A stretch of DNA of 53,583 nucleotides from Bacteroidaceae bacterium (GCA_017935785.1 JAGBGU010000027.1:1-53583); one strand, 5' to 3'. Counted from the first letter of the stretch, positions 8,583 through 18,005 are shown. Numbers and translations: made by a program. Notes: generated by a model from the sequence alone, not told the origin.

Positions 8583-9394
8583 AAGGGGAGGGTGCAAATA
8601 ATAAAACGGGGGTTCAGGAACTGGTCATCAAGCAGGCGTATGTTATGGTATCCCTTGTCTTTTAGCAGGTTGCATATCTGCTTTCCGAATCTTCTGTTGA
8701 TTTCCAAGTAAATGCGGCCGCCAGGGCAAAGGTGAGTTCTGCCGAATTCGGCTATGGCCTTATAGAAAAGAAGCGGGTCTTCGTCCGGGACGAAAAGTGC
8801 AAGATGGGGCTCGTGTTGCAAAACGTTGAGGTGCATGTCCTCTGCTTCGCTCCTGCAAATGTAGGGAGGGTTGCTCACAAGTATGTCCCATTGTATGTCC
8901 TTGATTTTTGGATGTAAAATATTTTCATGCACAAATTCTATATCCGCATCCATATCCTCCGCATTCCTTCGGGCAATGGAAAGTGCTTGTTCGGAAATGT
9001 CGATGGCGGTAACCCGGTAGCCAGCCAATGCCAGCGTAACGGCAATGCATCCCGAACCGGTGCCGATATCAAGGACAGTACATCCCGGTGGTTCGGATTT
9101 GACAGCATTCACCAGCTCGGCTGTTTCCGGTCTGGGGACAAGCACTCCGGGCTCTACGTGGAATTTGTGTCCGCAGAATTCTGCCAGCCCCAGTATGTAT
9201 TGCACGGGTTCTCCGTTGGCAAGGCGGTGCATAATATTTTGCAGTTCTGTTAGGTTTTCTGCCGATAAATCTTTATCTTTGCCCATCAGAATGTCTGCCT
9301 GCGACAGTCCGAAACGCAATTCCATCACCATCCGGTAGATGGCGCGGGCCTCTCCGGCAGGATAGATATGTTGTAGTATTTGAACGGGATTCAT
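8579..9394 (-). CDS. prmC: Release factor glutamine methyltransferase
   Basis: PrmC methylates the glutamine of the GGQ motif in peptide chain release factors, using S-adenosylmethionine. The 271-residue protein shows the SAM-binding segment VLDIGTGSGCIAVTLA at about residue 100-115. The catalytic NPPY of N5-glutamine methyltransferases (VSNPPYI) lies near residue 173. The N-terminal helical domain is present, so it is full length. The ATG lies only five bases past a TAACTTTG -7 element, so the transcript may be leaderless. recX overlaps its stop. Confidence 0.93.
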   Translation of the reverse strand: MNPVQILQHIYPAGEARAIYRMVMELRFGLSQADILMGKDKDLSAENLTELQNIMHRLANGEPVQYILGLAEFCGHKFHVEPGVLVPRPETAELVNAVKSEPPGCTVLDIGTGSGCIAVTLALAGYRVTAIDISEQALSIARRNAEDMDADIEFVHENILHPKIKDIQWDILVSNPPYICRSEAEDMHLNVLQHEPHLALFVPDEDPLLFYKAIAEFGRTHLCPGGRIYLEINRRFGKQICNLLKDKGYHNIRLLDDQFLNPRFIICTLPL

Positions 9395-9398
9395 GCTG

Positions 9399-9406
9399 CA
9401 AAGTTA
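9399..9406 (-). promoter_or_regulatory. prmC promoter -7 element
   Basis: TAACTTTG on the minus strand ends five bases before the prmC ATG at 9394. If used, transcription would start at or next to the start codon. Confidence 0.5.
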
Positions 9407-9448
9407 TGAAAAAAGTGAAACAAAAAGCTGGGAAACGCAAAGAAAAAG

Positions 9449-10441
9449 ATGAGAAACCTGACAGCAGAAGATGAACGCTATATGTGGCGCTGTATCCAAC
9501 TGGCCCGATGTGGCGAGGCGGGAGCTGCGCCTAATCCAATGGTAGGGGCCGTTGCCGTGAATAAGGGCTGTATTATAGGCGAAGGCTACCACCGGAAGTG
9601 TGGCGGCCCGCATGCCGAGGTAAATGCAATCCGCAGTGTGCGCCAACCGGAACTTCTGGCGGAAAGTACCCTTTATGTGAGCCTGGAACCTTGTGCACAC
9701 TATGGCAAGACGCCTCCTTGTGCCGACCTGATAGTCTCCTGCCGCATTCCTCGTGTGGTGGTGGGGTGTATGGACCCTTTTGCCAAAGTGAACGGATTGG
9801 GCGTAAAGAAAATGCGCGAAGCCGGCATACAGGTGGACGTAGGGGTACTGGAACAGGAATGCCTGCGTCTGAATGAACGGTTCATAACCTTCCACAGTAA
9901 GTGCAGGCCGTGGGTAACCTTGAAGTGGGCGCAGTCTTCAGACGGTTTTATAGCCCGTCAGGACGGTACGGCGGTAGCTTTTTCCACTGACCTGACCAGG
10001 ATGCTGGTGCACCGTTTGCGAACCCGTCACCAGGCAATAATGGTGGGCACGCATACGGCGTTATGGGACAATCCAACACTGACGGCACGGGACTGGCCCG
10101 GCACTCATCCCTTGCGTGTAACTATTGACCGCCACGGCATTTTGCCGCCAACGTCTCATCTGAAAGACGGAAGCGTGCCTACTCGCATTTATGAAAATGG
10201 CGACATTGCCGCCATATTGGCCGACTTGCACCAGGCAGGTGTCCAGTCCTTGCTGGTAGAGGGCGGTGCAGCGCTGCACAATGCTTTCATTGAAGCCGGC
10301 CTGTGGGACGAGGCAAGGGTGGAGATTGCCGCGCAGCGTCTGGAAAGGGGTATTCCTGCGGCTACGTTGCACGGTGCGGTACTGAAAACCGAAGAACAGT
10401 TTGGCCCAAATAAGATATGTCATTATCGCCCGAAATCTTAG
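9449..10441 (+). CDS. ribD: Bifunctional riboflavin deaminase/reductase
   Basis: RibD deaminates the pyrimidine intermediate formed from GTP and then reduces its ribosyl side chain, both steps of riboflavin synthesis. In the 330-residue protein, the N-terminal CMP/dCMP-deaminase-like domain shows zinc ligands H55, C82 and C91 with the proton-shuttle E57 (GPHAEVNA ... PCAHYGKTPPC). The C-terminal reductase domain starts near residue 150 (RPWVTLKWAQSSDGFIA) and includes the VEGGAALHNAFI motif. It is a little shorter than the E. coli enzyme but has both domains. It is transcribed away from prmC across a 54-bp gap. Confidence 0.95.
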   Translation: MRNLTAEDERYMWRCIQLARCGEAGAAPNPMVGAVAVNKGCIIGEGYHRKCGGPHAEVNAIRSVRQPELLAESTLYVSLEPCAHYGKTPPCADLIVSCRIPRVVVGCMDPFAKVNGLGVKKMREAGIQVDVGVLEQECLRLNERFITFHSKCRPWVTLKWAQSSDGFIARQDGTAVAFSTDLTRMLVHRLRTRHQAIMVGTHTALWDNPTLTARDWPGTHPLRVTIDRHGILPPTSHLKDGSVPTRIYENGDIAAILADLHQAGVQSLLVEGGAALHNAFIEAGLWDEARVEIAAQRLERGIPAATLHGAVLKTEEQFGPNKICHYRPKS

Positions 10442-10544
10442 AAAAAAGCAGGAAAAAGATGTTTTTGCCCGCTTTTATCCCTAAAATTCCTTAAATCCCA
10501 CCCATTTAGTGGCTCCATTATGCGATAAAGTCAAATAATAACCG

Positions 10545-10552
10545 TAATTTTG
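10545..10552 (+). promoter_or_regulatory. Promoter -7 element of the envelope gene run
   Basis: TAATTTTG matches TAnnTTTG, 44 bp before the DUF6242-like gene. It is the only good element between ribD and this run, so it may drive several of the following genes. Confidence 0.5.
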
Positions 10553-10596
10553 CAAGATGAAAAAGTATTACCTATTAAATGCGCGAACATAATCAA

Positions 10597-11976
10597 ATGA
10601 AAAAATATATTTTCGGCCTTCTGGTACTTGGCTGTGCTGTGCTTTCTTCCTGCATGAAAGATGATGATGAAGTGGTGTTGAGCAGCGAGTGCTATATAGT
10701 GGATTTTTCTTTGGAATCCGTAAAGCGGATTATTCACACAAAGGCCAGCGACGGTTCTGACAGTACATACACTATCAAAATAGACGGAAGCTACTTCCCG
10801 ATGACGATAGACCACAGGAACCAGATTATAGAAAACAGGGACTCCCTGCCTTACAATTCCATCATCACCAATTTGCAAGCAACAATCAGCTACAATGGCT
10901 CCATGCTTTCGTACAGACCGGCAGACGCCGTGGAAGATTCATTGTGGAAAGCATACAAGACCAGTGACAGCATAAACTTCTCCAAGCCTCTTCACTTTTC
11001 TGTAGCCGCGGTTGACGGCAAGACTTACCGCGTCTATACGGTCAAACTGAATGTGCATCAGATGGAGGGGGACTCGTTGTATTGGAACTGTTCAGACTCG
11101 GTTGTTGCGGGTCTGGAAAAAATGACGGAAATGAAGTCTGTGGCATTGAATGGGAAACTGCTGGTGCTGGGCCGGACAGAAGCCGGAGTGGATCTGTTGG
11201 TCCGCAGCGGTTTGGGCGAATCCGGCAGTTGGGAACAGCTCAGCACGGCACTGCCCGCCGATGTGGATTTGCCCACTTTGCGTATGAACCGGAACAGGCT
11301 GTATTTGACATCAAGGCAGGGTCAGTTGTATACTAGCGAGGACGGACTGGCATGGGAGACGTTGGGCGCACCGCAGGAAGGCTTGTCTTTAGTGGCGGTA
11401 ACGGAACAGTTCTACTATGCCCTCATGAACGGGAAACTATACCGTTCGGCCGATGCGGCTGAGTGGCTGGAGGAAGGGCTGGACGAGGATTATTCATATC
11501 TGCCCCAGTGTAATGTGCTGAGTGTGGATTATGTACAGGGAAACGGCAACAAGCGCTTGTATATGGCCGGAGCCTCGGACGAAACAGAAACCGCAGAAGG
11601 CCTTGCGTGGTCTAAGATGTGGCGTTCTGATGTGGTAGAGGGTGATGCTATGTGGATGTACTTTAACCGCTCTGACGACAATCAGTACTACTTCCCGCTG
11701 CTGGAAGACCAGACGCTTTTCCCCTATGACGGACGCCTGATGACATTTGGAGGCAGACGAATTGATAAAGAAGGCGAGTCAATGGCTTGCCTGTATGTGA
11801 GCAATGACAATGGCATTACCTGGAAGCCTGACATGGACCTTCATCTTCCCTTTGAACTGAAGGGAGTGGAGGGACCGTTGGCCGCAACGGTAGACGCCAA
11901 TCATTATATTTGGATAATTGCCAACCGACAAGTATGGCGAGGAAGACTCAACCGACTGGGCTTCGTTCAGCCTTAA
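10597..11976 (+). CDS. DUF6242-like lipoprotein
   Basis: The 459-residue product starts MKKYIFGLLVLGCAVLSSC. The LSSC lipobox predicts a lipid anchor at Cys19. An ATG 18 bp upstream was rejected because it would put charged residues in front of the signal sequence. The middle and C-terminal parts contain repeated short strands with SxDG/SNDNGITW motifs (YTSEDGLAWETLG, YVSNDNGITWKPDM), typical of BNR/sialidase-type beta-propeller blades. I associate this family with DUF6242 in Bacteroidales. Its stop lies 43 bp inside the next gene. Function is unknown; a place in the outer-membrane assembly cluster is suggested by context only. Confidence 0.75.
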   Translation: MKKYIFGLLVLGCAVLSSCMKDDDEVVLSSECYIVDFSLESVKRIIHTKASDGSDSTYTIKIDGSYFPMTIDHRNQIIENRDSLPYNSIITNLQATISYNGSMLSYRPADAVEDSLWKAYKTSDSINFSKPLHFSVAAVDGKTYRVYTVKLNVHQMEGDSLYWNCSDSVVAGLEKMTEMKSVALNGKLLVLGRTEAGVDLLVRSGLGESGSWEQLSTALPADVDLPTLRMNRNRLYLTSRQGQLYTSEDGLAWETLGAPQEGLSLVAVTEQFYYALMNGKLYRSADAAEWLEEGLDEDYSYLPQCNVLSVDYVQGNGNKRLYMAGASDETETAEGLAWSKMWRSDVVEGDAMWMYFNRSDDNQYYFPLLEDQTLFPYDGRLMTFGGRRIDKEGESMACLYVSNDNGITWKPDMDLHLPFELKGVEGPLAATVDANHYIWIIANRQVWRGRLNRLGFVQP

Positions 11977-12674
11977 TCCTGCTCTCCCTTTTTCTTGGCG
12001 CATTATCTGTCGGTGCCGAGGATTTGGAATACGAGATGGAATTGGGCGGCAGCTTGGGAACCAGTTTCTATCTGGGTGATGTGAACAGTACCCCCTTTGC
12101 CCATTTGAGCGGAATGGGCGGAATAGTGGCGCGGCGGGTGTTCAACCCCCGAATGGCACTCAAAGGAAACTTGTCTGTGGCGCATCTGTCGGGTAAGAGC
12201 GACGGATATTTTATCCCCAGCGACCCTAACAGCGGTACTGCTGCCGGCGGCGAGGCGGTGAATGTAAGCTTTAAACGCAACGTCATTGATCTGGGCGCAC
12301 AGTTTGAAATGAACTTCTGGGGATATGGTATGGGACATACATATAAGAACCACAGCCGGATAACCCCTTATGCGTTGGCCGGAATGGGGTTTACGCTTGC
12401 TCCGGGAGGTGCCGAAACGGCATTCGCCCTTAACCTGCCGGTAGGAGTGGGTGTGAAATATAAGGTAAGGCCCCGTCTGAACATCGGTCTGGAGTGGACC
12501 ATGCGTTTCACCACCAGCGATGCCCTGGATGCAGGAAGCAAGGAAATGTCTCAGCTGATTCATCCCTATGGAATAAAAAGCGTGGGACTGAAGAACAAGG
12601 ACTGCTATTCCTTTACCATGGTGTTTGTCACCTATGACTTGTGTCCGAAATACCGGAAATGTAATAACGACTGA
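11934..12674 (+). CDS. DUF6089/PorG-like outer membrane beta-barrel
   Basis: This 246-residue exported protein has a signal segment (LRSALILLSLFLGALSVGA) after a basic start. It is followed by alternating beta strands typical of an eight-stranded barrel (LEYEMELGGSLGTSFYLGDV ... GVGVKYKVRPRLNIGLEWTMRF). The ELGGSLGTSFYLGD opening is characteristic of the DUF6089 family, which includes PorG of the Porphyromonas gingivalis type IX secretion system. In P. gingivalis, as I recall, porG precedes uppS, bamA and ompH genes, the same order as here. Whether this copy serves type IX secretion cannot be decided from the window. The ATG at 11934 overlaps the previous gene by 43 bp. Confidence 0.8.
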   Translation: MARKTQPTGLRSALILLSLFLGALSVGAEDLEYEMELGGSLGTSFYLGDVNSTPFAHLSGMGGIVARRVFNPRMALKGNLSVAHLSGKSDGYFIPSDPNSGTAAGGEAVNVSFKRNVIDLGAQFEMNFWGYGMGHTYKNHSRITPYALAGMGFTLAPGGAETAFALNLPVGVGVKYKVRPRLNIGLEWTMRFTTSDALDAGSKEMSQLIHPYGIKSVGLKNKDCYSFTMVFVTYDLCPKYRKCNND

Positions 12675-12702
12675 CAAGAATTAAAAAACAATATATAACG
12701 AA

Positions 12703-13455
12703 ATGAGTTACAGAGAACAGATAGATATGGAGCGGCTGCCCGAGCACATAGCCATTATCATGGATGGTAACGGCAGATGGGCCAAGGCGCAGGGACTTCC
12801 CCGTACCGCCGGTCATGTGGAAGGCGTGGCTACGGTGAAGCGAATCACTGAGGAATGTACCCGTTTGGGCGTTAAGTTCCTGACCCTGTATACTTTCTCT
12901 ACGGAGAACTGGGACCGTCCCGAAGAAGAGATAGAGGCGCTGATGAATCTGGTGATAACCAAGCTGGAGGATGAAATCTTCATGAAGAATAATGTGCGCT
13001 TTAGAATGATTGGCGAAATGGACCGTTTGCCAGCCGGAGTGCGCAAACGTGTGCAGGAATGTATGGAACGCACAGCCGGAAACACCCGTATGACTGTCAT
13101 TACCGCACTCAGCTATAGCAGCCGTTGGGAGATAACGCAGACAATGAAGGAAATGGCTCGCCAGGCGATAGCGGGCAAACTGCGTCCCGAGGAAATAACG
13201 GAGGATTATGTGAGCAGTCATCTGCTTACCAACTTTATGCCCGATCCCGAACTCCTCATCCGTACCGGTGGCGAACTTCGCATCAGCAACTATCTGTTGT
13301 GGCAGTGTGCCTACAGCGAGTTTTATTTCTGCGATACTTTCTGGCCGGCTTTCCACGAAGAGGATTTGCACAAGGCCATTGTGGAATATCAGAGCCGTCA
13401 AAGAAGATTTGGCAAAACAGGAGAACAGGTAGAAACCGCTCCAACCGAAATGTAA
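12703..13455 (+). CDS. uppS: Isoprenyl transferase (undecaprenyl diphosphate synthase)
   Basis: UppS extends farnesyl diphosphate with isopentenyl units to make the C55 carrier lipid for peptidoglycan and O-antigen. The 250-residue protein has the signature [17 protein letters not shown] with catalytic Asp21 and the phosphate-binding GNGRW. It also has the conserved [13 protein letters not shown] and the C-terminal [15 protein letters not shown] and FWPAF motifs. All expected family blocks are present, with usual length. It lies between the PorG-like gene and bamA. Confidence 0.96.
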   Translation: MSYREQIDMERLPEHIAIIMDGNGRWAKAQGLPRTAGHVEGVATVKRITEECTRLGVKFLTLYTFSTENWDRPEEEIEALMNLVITKLEDEIFMKNNVRFRMIGEMDRLPAGVRKRVQECMERTAGNTRMTVITALSYSSRWEITQTMKEMARQAIAGKLRPEEITEDYVSSHLLTNFMPDPELLIRTGGELRISNYLLWQCAYSEFYFCDTFWPAFHEEDLHKAIVEYQSRQRRFGKTGEQVETAPTEM

Positions 13456-13477
13456 ACATAGAAACAACAATAAAATC

Positions 13478-16105
13478 GTGAGACGATTATACCTTATTAT
13501 AATAATGGCGGTGCTGACCATGCAAGCGGTTGCCCAGATTAAGACCCGCGAGCTGAATCCCGTCATTGATTACAGCCGCACGCCACGAGAGTATGTCATT
13601 GGCGGCATAGTGGTGGAGGGCGTGACAAATTATGACGACGACTTGCTCATAGGTCTCAGCGGTCTTTCTGTAGGACAGGTTGTCACGCTTCCCGGCGAAG
13701 AAATAACACAAGCCATCAAACGGTATTGGCGTAACGGTCTGTTCAGCAATGTGGCCATCAGCGCAGACAGTATCAGAAGTGATTCTGTATTCCTCCATAT
13801 CCAGTTGACCGCACGTCCCAGAATCTCTGAAATCAATTACAACGGAGTCAAGAAGAATGAGCGCGAAGACTTGGAAGAGAAACTGGGTCTGGTAAAGGAC
13901 AATCAGCTTACGCCCAACATGATTGACCGTGCCAAGATTCTGGCAAAGAAGTATTTTGATGAGAAAGGATACAAGAATGCCGAGATTGATGTGATCTCCC
14001 GTGACGATGCCAGCGCCCCCGACAAGATAGTGCTGGATGTAAATGTGGACAAGAAGAGCAAGGTAAAGATTAACAAGATTATCATTGAAGGAAACGAGGC
14101 TCTTACGGAAAAGAAAATCAAGGGCGGACTTATCCGTCCGGGCGTTCTGAAGAAAATCCACGAAAAGGGTTCCATGGCCAGCTGGTTCAGAAGCAAGAAG
14201 TTTGTGGACAGCAAGTATGAAGAAGCCAAGGAGAACCTGATTAACAAATATGCCGAACTGGGTTATCGTGATGCCGTGATAGTGCACGACAGCGTGTATG
14301 CCTATGATGAGAATACCGTAAACGTACACTTGAAGGTGGAAGAAGGCCGCAAGTATTACATCCGCAATATCGAATGGGTGGGTAACTCATTGTATCCTAC
14401 AGACGCATTGGCCACCATCCTTCGTTTGAAGAAAGGCGATGTATACAACCAGAAACTCCTTGACGAGCGTCTTAATACAGACGAGGACGCTATCGGCAAC
14501 CTCTATTTCAATAACGGTTATGTGTTCTACCGGCTTAATCCGGTGGAAGTGAATGTGGTGGGTGACAGCATAGACCTTGAGATGCGAATCTTTGAAGGCG
14601 AGCAGGCACACATCAGCCGTGTACGCATTTCGGGTAACGACCGTGTGTACGAGAATGTGGTACGTCGCGAGCTGCGAAACAAGCCCGGCGACCTCTTCAA
14701 CAAGTCGGCTCTGGAACGCTCTTACCGAGAAATTGCATCTCTGGGCCATTTCGACGCGGAAAGTATCAAGTATGATGTGCAGCCCGACCGTGTGAACGGA
14801 ACAGTAGACCTTTCTTGGGGGCTTACCTCCAAGAGCAATGACCAGGTGGAATTCTCTTTGGGTTACGGACAAACCGGTGTGATTGGTAAGATCGGACTCA
14901 AGTTCAGCAATTTCTGCATGGCCAATCTTTTCAACCGAGACGGATTGCGCCGCGGAGTACTTCCCCAGGGAAATGGAGAGACGTTCAGCATCAGCGGACA
15001 GACAAACGGCCGTTATTACCAGTCGTACAGCGTAAGCTACATGAATCCGTGGTTTGGCGGAAAGCGTCCCAATACCCTCAGTGTCTCTGCATTCTTCAGC
15101 AAGCAGACCGACGTGAGCGACAATTATTACAACAGCGCCTATTACAACAACTATTATAACAGCTACCTCTATGGATACGGCAGCAACGGTTATAATAACT
15201 ATTACGAGAATTACTACGACCCAGACAAGTTCGTGAAGATTCTTGGTGTCAGCCTGGGTTGGGGTAAGCGTTTGCGTTGGCCGGACGACTTCTTTACTCT
15301 GAACGCCGACCTGTCGTATACCCGGTATATGCTTAAAGACTGGCAGTATTTCTTGATTTCCAATGGTAATTGTAACAATATCAGCTTTAATGTGCAACTG
15401 AACCGTATCAGTACGGACAATCAGATTTATCCCCGTAGCGGTTCAGAGTTCCTGCTCAGCGCTTCTATCACTCCTCCTTACAGCGCTTTCGACAACAAGG
15501 ACTATGCCAACTTGGCCAACAATTACCAGAGCAGCACCTACCGACAGGAGTTGCAGGAAAAGTACCGCTGGATTGAATATCACAAGTGGAAACTTAAGGC
15601 ACGTACCTTCACCGCTTTGTCCGGCAATAACAAGTGCTTTGTGCTGATGACCCGAGTGGAAATGGGAATCCTGGGTTCTTACAACAGCCACAAGCGTTCT
15701 CCCTTCGAGACATATTATATGGGTGGAGACGGAATGTCCGGTTACAGCAGCACCTATGCCACAGAAACCATCGGACTCCGTGGTTACGACAACGGTTCGC
15801 TTACTCCCAACGGCTATTCGGGCTATGCATACAACCGTTTTACCGTGGAATTGCGTTATCCCTTTATGCTGGGTGCCAGCACCAATATTTACGGTTTGGC
15901 TTTTGCAGAAGGCGGAAATGCCTGGGATAGCGTCAAGAAGTTCAATCCCTTCGACCTGAAGCGTTCTGTGGGTGCCGGTGTGCGTATCTTCCTGCCGATG
16001 GTTGGTCTGTTGGGTATCGACTGGGCCTACGGTTTCGACAAGGTATTCGGCAACCGTACATATAGCGGAAGCCACTTCCACTTTATCCTGGGACAAGAAT
16101 TCTAA
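13478..16105 (+). CDS. bamA: Outer membrane protein assembly factor BamA
   Basis: BamA folds and inserts beta-barrel proteins into the outer membrane. The 875-residue protein starts at a GTG, which gives the signal sequence MRRLYLIIIMAVLTMQAVAQ; the first downstream ATG would cut that signal. Several POTRA repeats cover about residues 35-410 (IVVEGVTNYDDDLL, KINKIIIEGNEALTEKKIK, RNIEWVGNSLYPTDAL, SRVRISGNDRVYENVV). A C-terminal Omp85 barrel ends in FHFILGQEF, with the terminal aromatic expected of a barrel. A Tyr/Asn-rich stretch around residues 545-585 is likely an extracellular loop. It lies 22 bp after uppS and ahead of three Skp paralogues. Confidence 0.95.
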   Translation: MRRLYLIIIMAVLTMQAVAQIKTRELNPVIDYSRTPREYVIGGIVVEGVTNYDDDLLIGLSGLSVGQVVTLPGEEITQAIKRYWRNGLFSNVAISADSIRSDSVFLHIQLTARPRISEINYNGVKKNEREDLEEKLGLVKDNQLTPNMIDRAKILAKKYFDEKGYKNAEIDVISRDDASAPDKIVLDVNVDKKSKVKINKIIIEGNEALTEKKIKGGLIRPGVLKKIHEKGSMASWFRSKKFVDSKYEEAKENLINKYAELGYRDAVIVHDSVYAYDENTVNVHLKVEEGRKYYIRNIEWVGNSLYPTDALATILRLKKGDVYNQKLLDERLNTDEDAIGNLYFNNGYVFYRLNPVEVNVVGDSIDLEMRIFEGEQAHISRVRISGNDRVYENVVRRELRNKPGDLFNKSALERSYREIASLGHFDAESIKYDVQPDRVNGTVDLSWGLTSKSNDQVEFSLGYGQTGVIGKIGLKFSNFCMANLFNRDGLRRGVLPQGNGETFSISGQTNGRYYQSYSVSYMNPWFGGKRPNTLSVSAFFSKQTDVSDNYYNSAYYNNYYNSYLYGYGSNGYNNYYENYYDPDKFVKILGVSLGWGKRLRWPDDFFTLNADLSYTRYMLKDWQYFLISNGNCNNISFNVQLNRISTDNQIYPRSGSEFLLSASITPPYSAFDNKDYANLANNYQSSTYRQELQEKYRWIEYHKWKLKARTFTALSGNNKCFVLMTRVEMGILGSYNSHKRSPFETYYMGGDGMSGYSSTYATETIGLRGYDNGSLTPNGYSGYAYNRFTVELRYPFMLGASTNIYGLAFAEGGNAWDSVKKFNPFDLKRSVGAGVRIFLPMVGLLGIDWAYGFDKVFGNRTYSGSHFHFILGQEF

Positions 16106-16125
16106 AACATAAACCTAAAAAACAA

Positions 16126-16680
16126 ATGATTATGACAAACAAGATGCAACACACACACAGCCTTCTGGGCAAGCTCAGAGGAGCGTTATTATTGATGCTG
16201 GGCATAGTGGCCATGCAGGTGCAGGCACAGAAATTTGCCCTCGTAGACATGGAATACATCCTGTCCCACATCCCTGCATATGAGCGTGCCAACGAGCAGC
16301 TAAACCAGGTGAGCCGTAAATGGCAGGCCGAGGTGGAGGCGCTTACCAAAGAGGCACAGACCCTTTACAAGACTTACCAGAGCGAAGCCGTTTTCCTGAG
16401 TGACGAGCAGAAAACAAAGAGCGAGGAAGCCATTGTGGCCAAGGAGAAAGAGGCCGCGGAACTGAAAAAGAAGTATTTCGGCCCCGAAGGCGAACTTTAT
16501 AAGAAGCGCGAGAGCCTGATGACTCCTATTCAGGAAGAAATATACAATGCCGTGAAGGATATCAGCGACCAGAAGGGATATTCGCTCATTCTGGACCGTG
16601 CAAGCGATGCAGGCATTATTTTTGCAAATCCCAAGATAGACATCAGCAACGAGGTGCTGACCAAGTTGGGATATAACTGA
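16126..16680 (+). CDS. OmpH/Skp-family periplasmic chaperone, copy 1
   Basis: This 184-residue exported protein (signal ending MQVQA) belongs to the Skp/OmpH family. These proteins form jellyfish-shaped trimers that hold unfolded outer-membrane proteins in the periplasm. The mature part begins QKFALVDMEYILSHIPAYERA, the usual family opening. It continues with a charged coiled-coil helix (about residues 55-130) and closes with YSLILDRASDAGIIFANPKIDIS. ATG codons at 16126, 16132 and 16144 are all in frame, so the exact start is uncertain. It follows bamA by 20 bp. Confidence 0.9.
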   Translation: MIMTNKMQHTHSLLGKLRGALLLMLGIVAMQVQAQKFALVDMEYILSHIPAYERANEQLNQVSRKWQAEVEALTKEAQTLYKTYQSEAVFLSDEQKTKSEEAIVAKEKEAAELKKKYFGPEGELYKKRESLMTPIQEEIYNAVKDISDQKGYSLILDRASDAGIIFANPKIDISNEVLTKLGYN

Positions 16681-16717
16681 TTAGTACATTAATAATAAAT
16701 AAAACAACAAACAAAAA

Positions 16718-17272
16718 ATGAAAAAGAAAGTTTTGATCATGGCATTGCTCATGGCTCCCCTGAGCATTTTTGCCCAGAAGTTCGCACACTTTAACAGCGC
16801 TGACATCATCCCCAACATGAAGGAGTATGTAACTGCTCAGGATGAACTCAAGAAGATGGCCGAACAGTTTGATGCTGACATGAAGCTCATGCAGGATGAA
16901 TTGCAGAAGAAGAGTGACGAATATCAGAAGGAGCAGGCCAATCTGCTTGACAATGTACGCCAGCGCCGCGAGCAGGAACTGAACGACCTGTACCAGCGTC
17001 TGCAGCAGAGCTACCAGGACAACCAGCAGACTCTTGAGAAGGCAAGATTGGAAAAGATGGGTGCCATTCAGGAGAAGGTTATGGCCGCTGTGAAGAAGAT
17101 TGGCGAAAGCGGATCTTACGTTTATGTTGTAGACCTGAGCACGGGTTCAATCCCCTTCGTGAACAGCGCCCTCAGTACTGACATTACTGATCAGCTCAAG
17201 AAGGAAGTAGGCGCCAGCGCAACTCCTTTGACTACTCCCGCAGCCGCTCCCGCTACAGCCCCTGCACAGTAA
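16718..17272 (+). CDS. OmpH/Skp-family periplasmic chaperone, copy 2
   Basis: A second 184-residue Skp-like protein with signal MKKKVLIMALLMAPLSIFA. The mature start is QKFAHFNSADIIPNMKEYVTA, followed by a long Gln/Glu/Lys-rich coiled coil (residues about 45-120). Unlike copy 1, it ends in an Ala/Pro/Thr-rich tail (TPLTTPAAAPATAPAQ), probably flexible. The family role is holdase chaperone for barrel proteins. It lies 37 bp after copy 1. Confidence 0.9.
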   Translation: MKKKVLIMALLMAPLSIFAQKFAHFNSADIIPNMKEYVTAQDELKKMAEQFDADMKLMQDELQKKSDEYQKEQANLLDNVRQRREQELNDLYQRLQQSYQDNQQTLEKARLEKMGAIQEKVMAAVKKIGESGSYVYVVDLSTGSIPFVNSALSTDITDQLKKEVGASATPLTTPAAAPATAPAQ

Positions 17273-17369
17273 GACATTATAGGAATCGGTATCCGGTACT
17301 GGCGGCAGGCCTGTGCCGGACACCGGTCTTCATGTACGAATACCACCCTTATTTATAAAAACCATATCA

Positions 17370-18005
17370 ATGATGAAACGTCTTTTTGCTATAGTCCTCA
17401 TGGTACTGCCCGTTGCAGTCATGGCTCAAATACAGTTTGGCTACCTCAGCTATAAGGAAGTAATGCAGCAGATGCCCGAATACACCAAGGCGCAGCAAGA
17501 CCTTGACCTTCTGAAACAGAAGTACGAGCAGGAAGCCTTGCGTGGCGAGGAGGATTTTCAGCGTAAGTTCGTGGAATTCCTGCAGGGACAAAAAGACTTT
17601 CCCCAGACCATTATGCAGAAACGCCAGGCCGAGCTGCAACACCTCATGGACAATGGCGTAAATTTCCGCGTACAGGTGGTCAAACTCCTGGAACAGGCCG
17701 AGAAGGACCTAATGGCCGAGGTGGAGAAAAAGCTCAACCATGTTATTCTGGAAATAGGCATTGAGCAGGGATATGGTTTCATCCTTAACACTGACGGCCA
17801 TTCCTGCCCCTATGTCAATCCTGTAGTGGGTGTGGATGTTACGTCAATCGCTCTTCAGAAATTAGGCTTGGCTCCGGCCCAGCAGACACCGGCTTCTAAC
17901 GCTCCTCTTGAGATAAAGCCTGCTCCTGTGCAGCAGCCCACACAGCCCGTCGTGCCCGTGCAGCCCGTAGTACCGCAGAAGAACGATGCCCCCGTTCAGC
18001 AATAA
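17370..18005 (+). CDS. OmpH/Skp-family periplasmic chaperone, copy 3
   Basis: A third Skp-like protein of 211 residues, signal MMKRLFAIVLMVLPVAVMA, mature start QIQFGYLSYKEVMQQMPEYTKA. The coiled-coil region is followed by YGFILNTDGHSCPYVNPVVG. A Pro/Gln/Val-rich C-terminal extension (QQPTQPVVPVQPVVPQ) is longer than in copy 2. The ATG pair at 17370/17373 was chosen over an upstream in-frame start that would bury the signal. Its 3' end overlaps murI by 20 bp, so the two are probably co-transcribed. Confidence 0.88.
   Translation: MMKRLFAIVLMVLPVAVMAQIQFGYLSYKEVMQQMPEYTKAQQDLDLLKQKYEQEALRGEEDFQRKFVEFLQGQKDFPQTIMQKRQAELQHLMDNGVNFRVQVVKLLEQAEKDLMAEVEKKLNHVILEIGIEQGYGFILNTDGHSCPYVNPVVGVDVTSIALQKLGLAPAQQTPASNAPLEIKPAPVQQPTQPVVPVQPVVPQKNDAPVQQ

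Noticed and set aside
10442..10480. A terminator after ribD
   Set aside because: The AGCAGG ... CCCGCT pairing is imperfect with a long A/T loop, so it is too weak to call.
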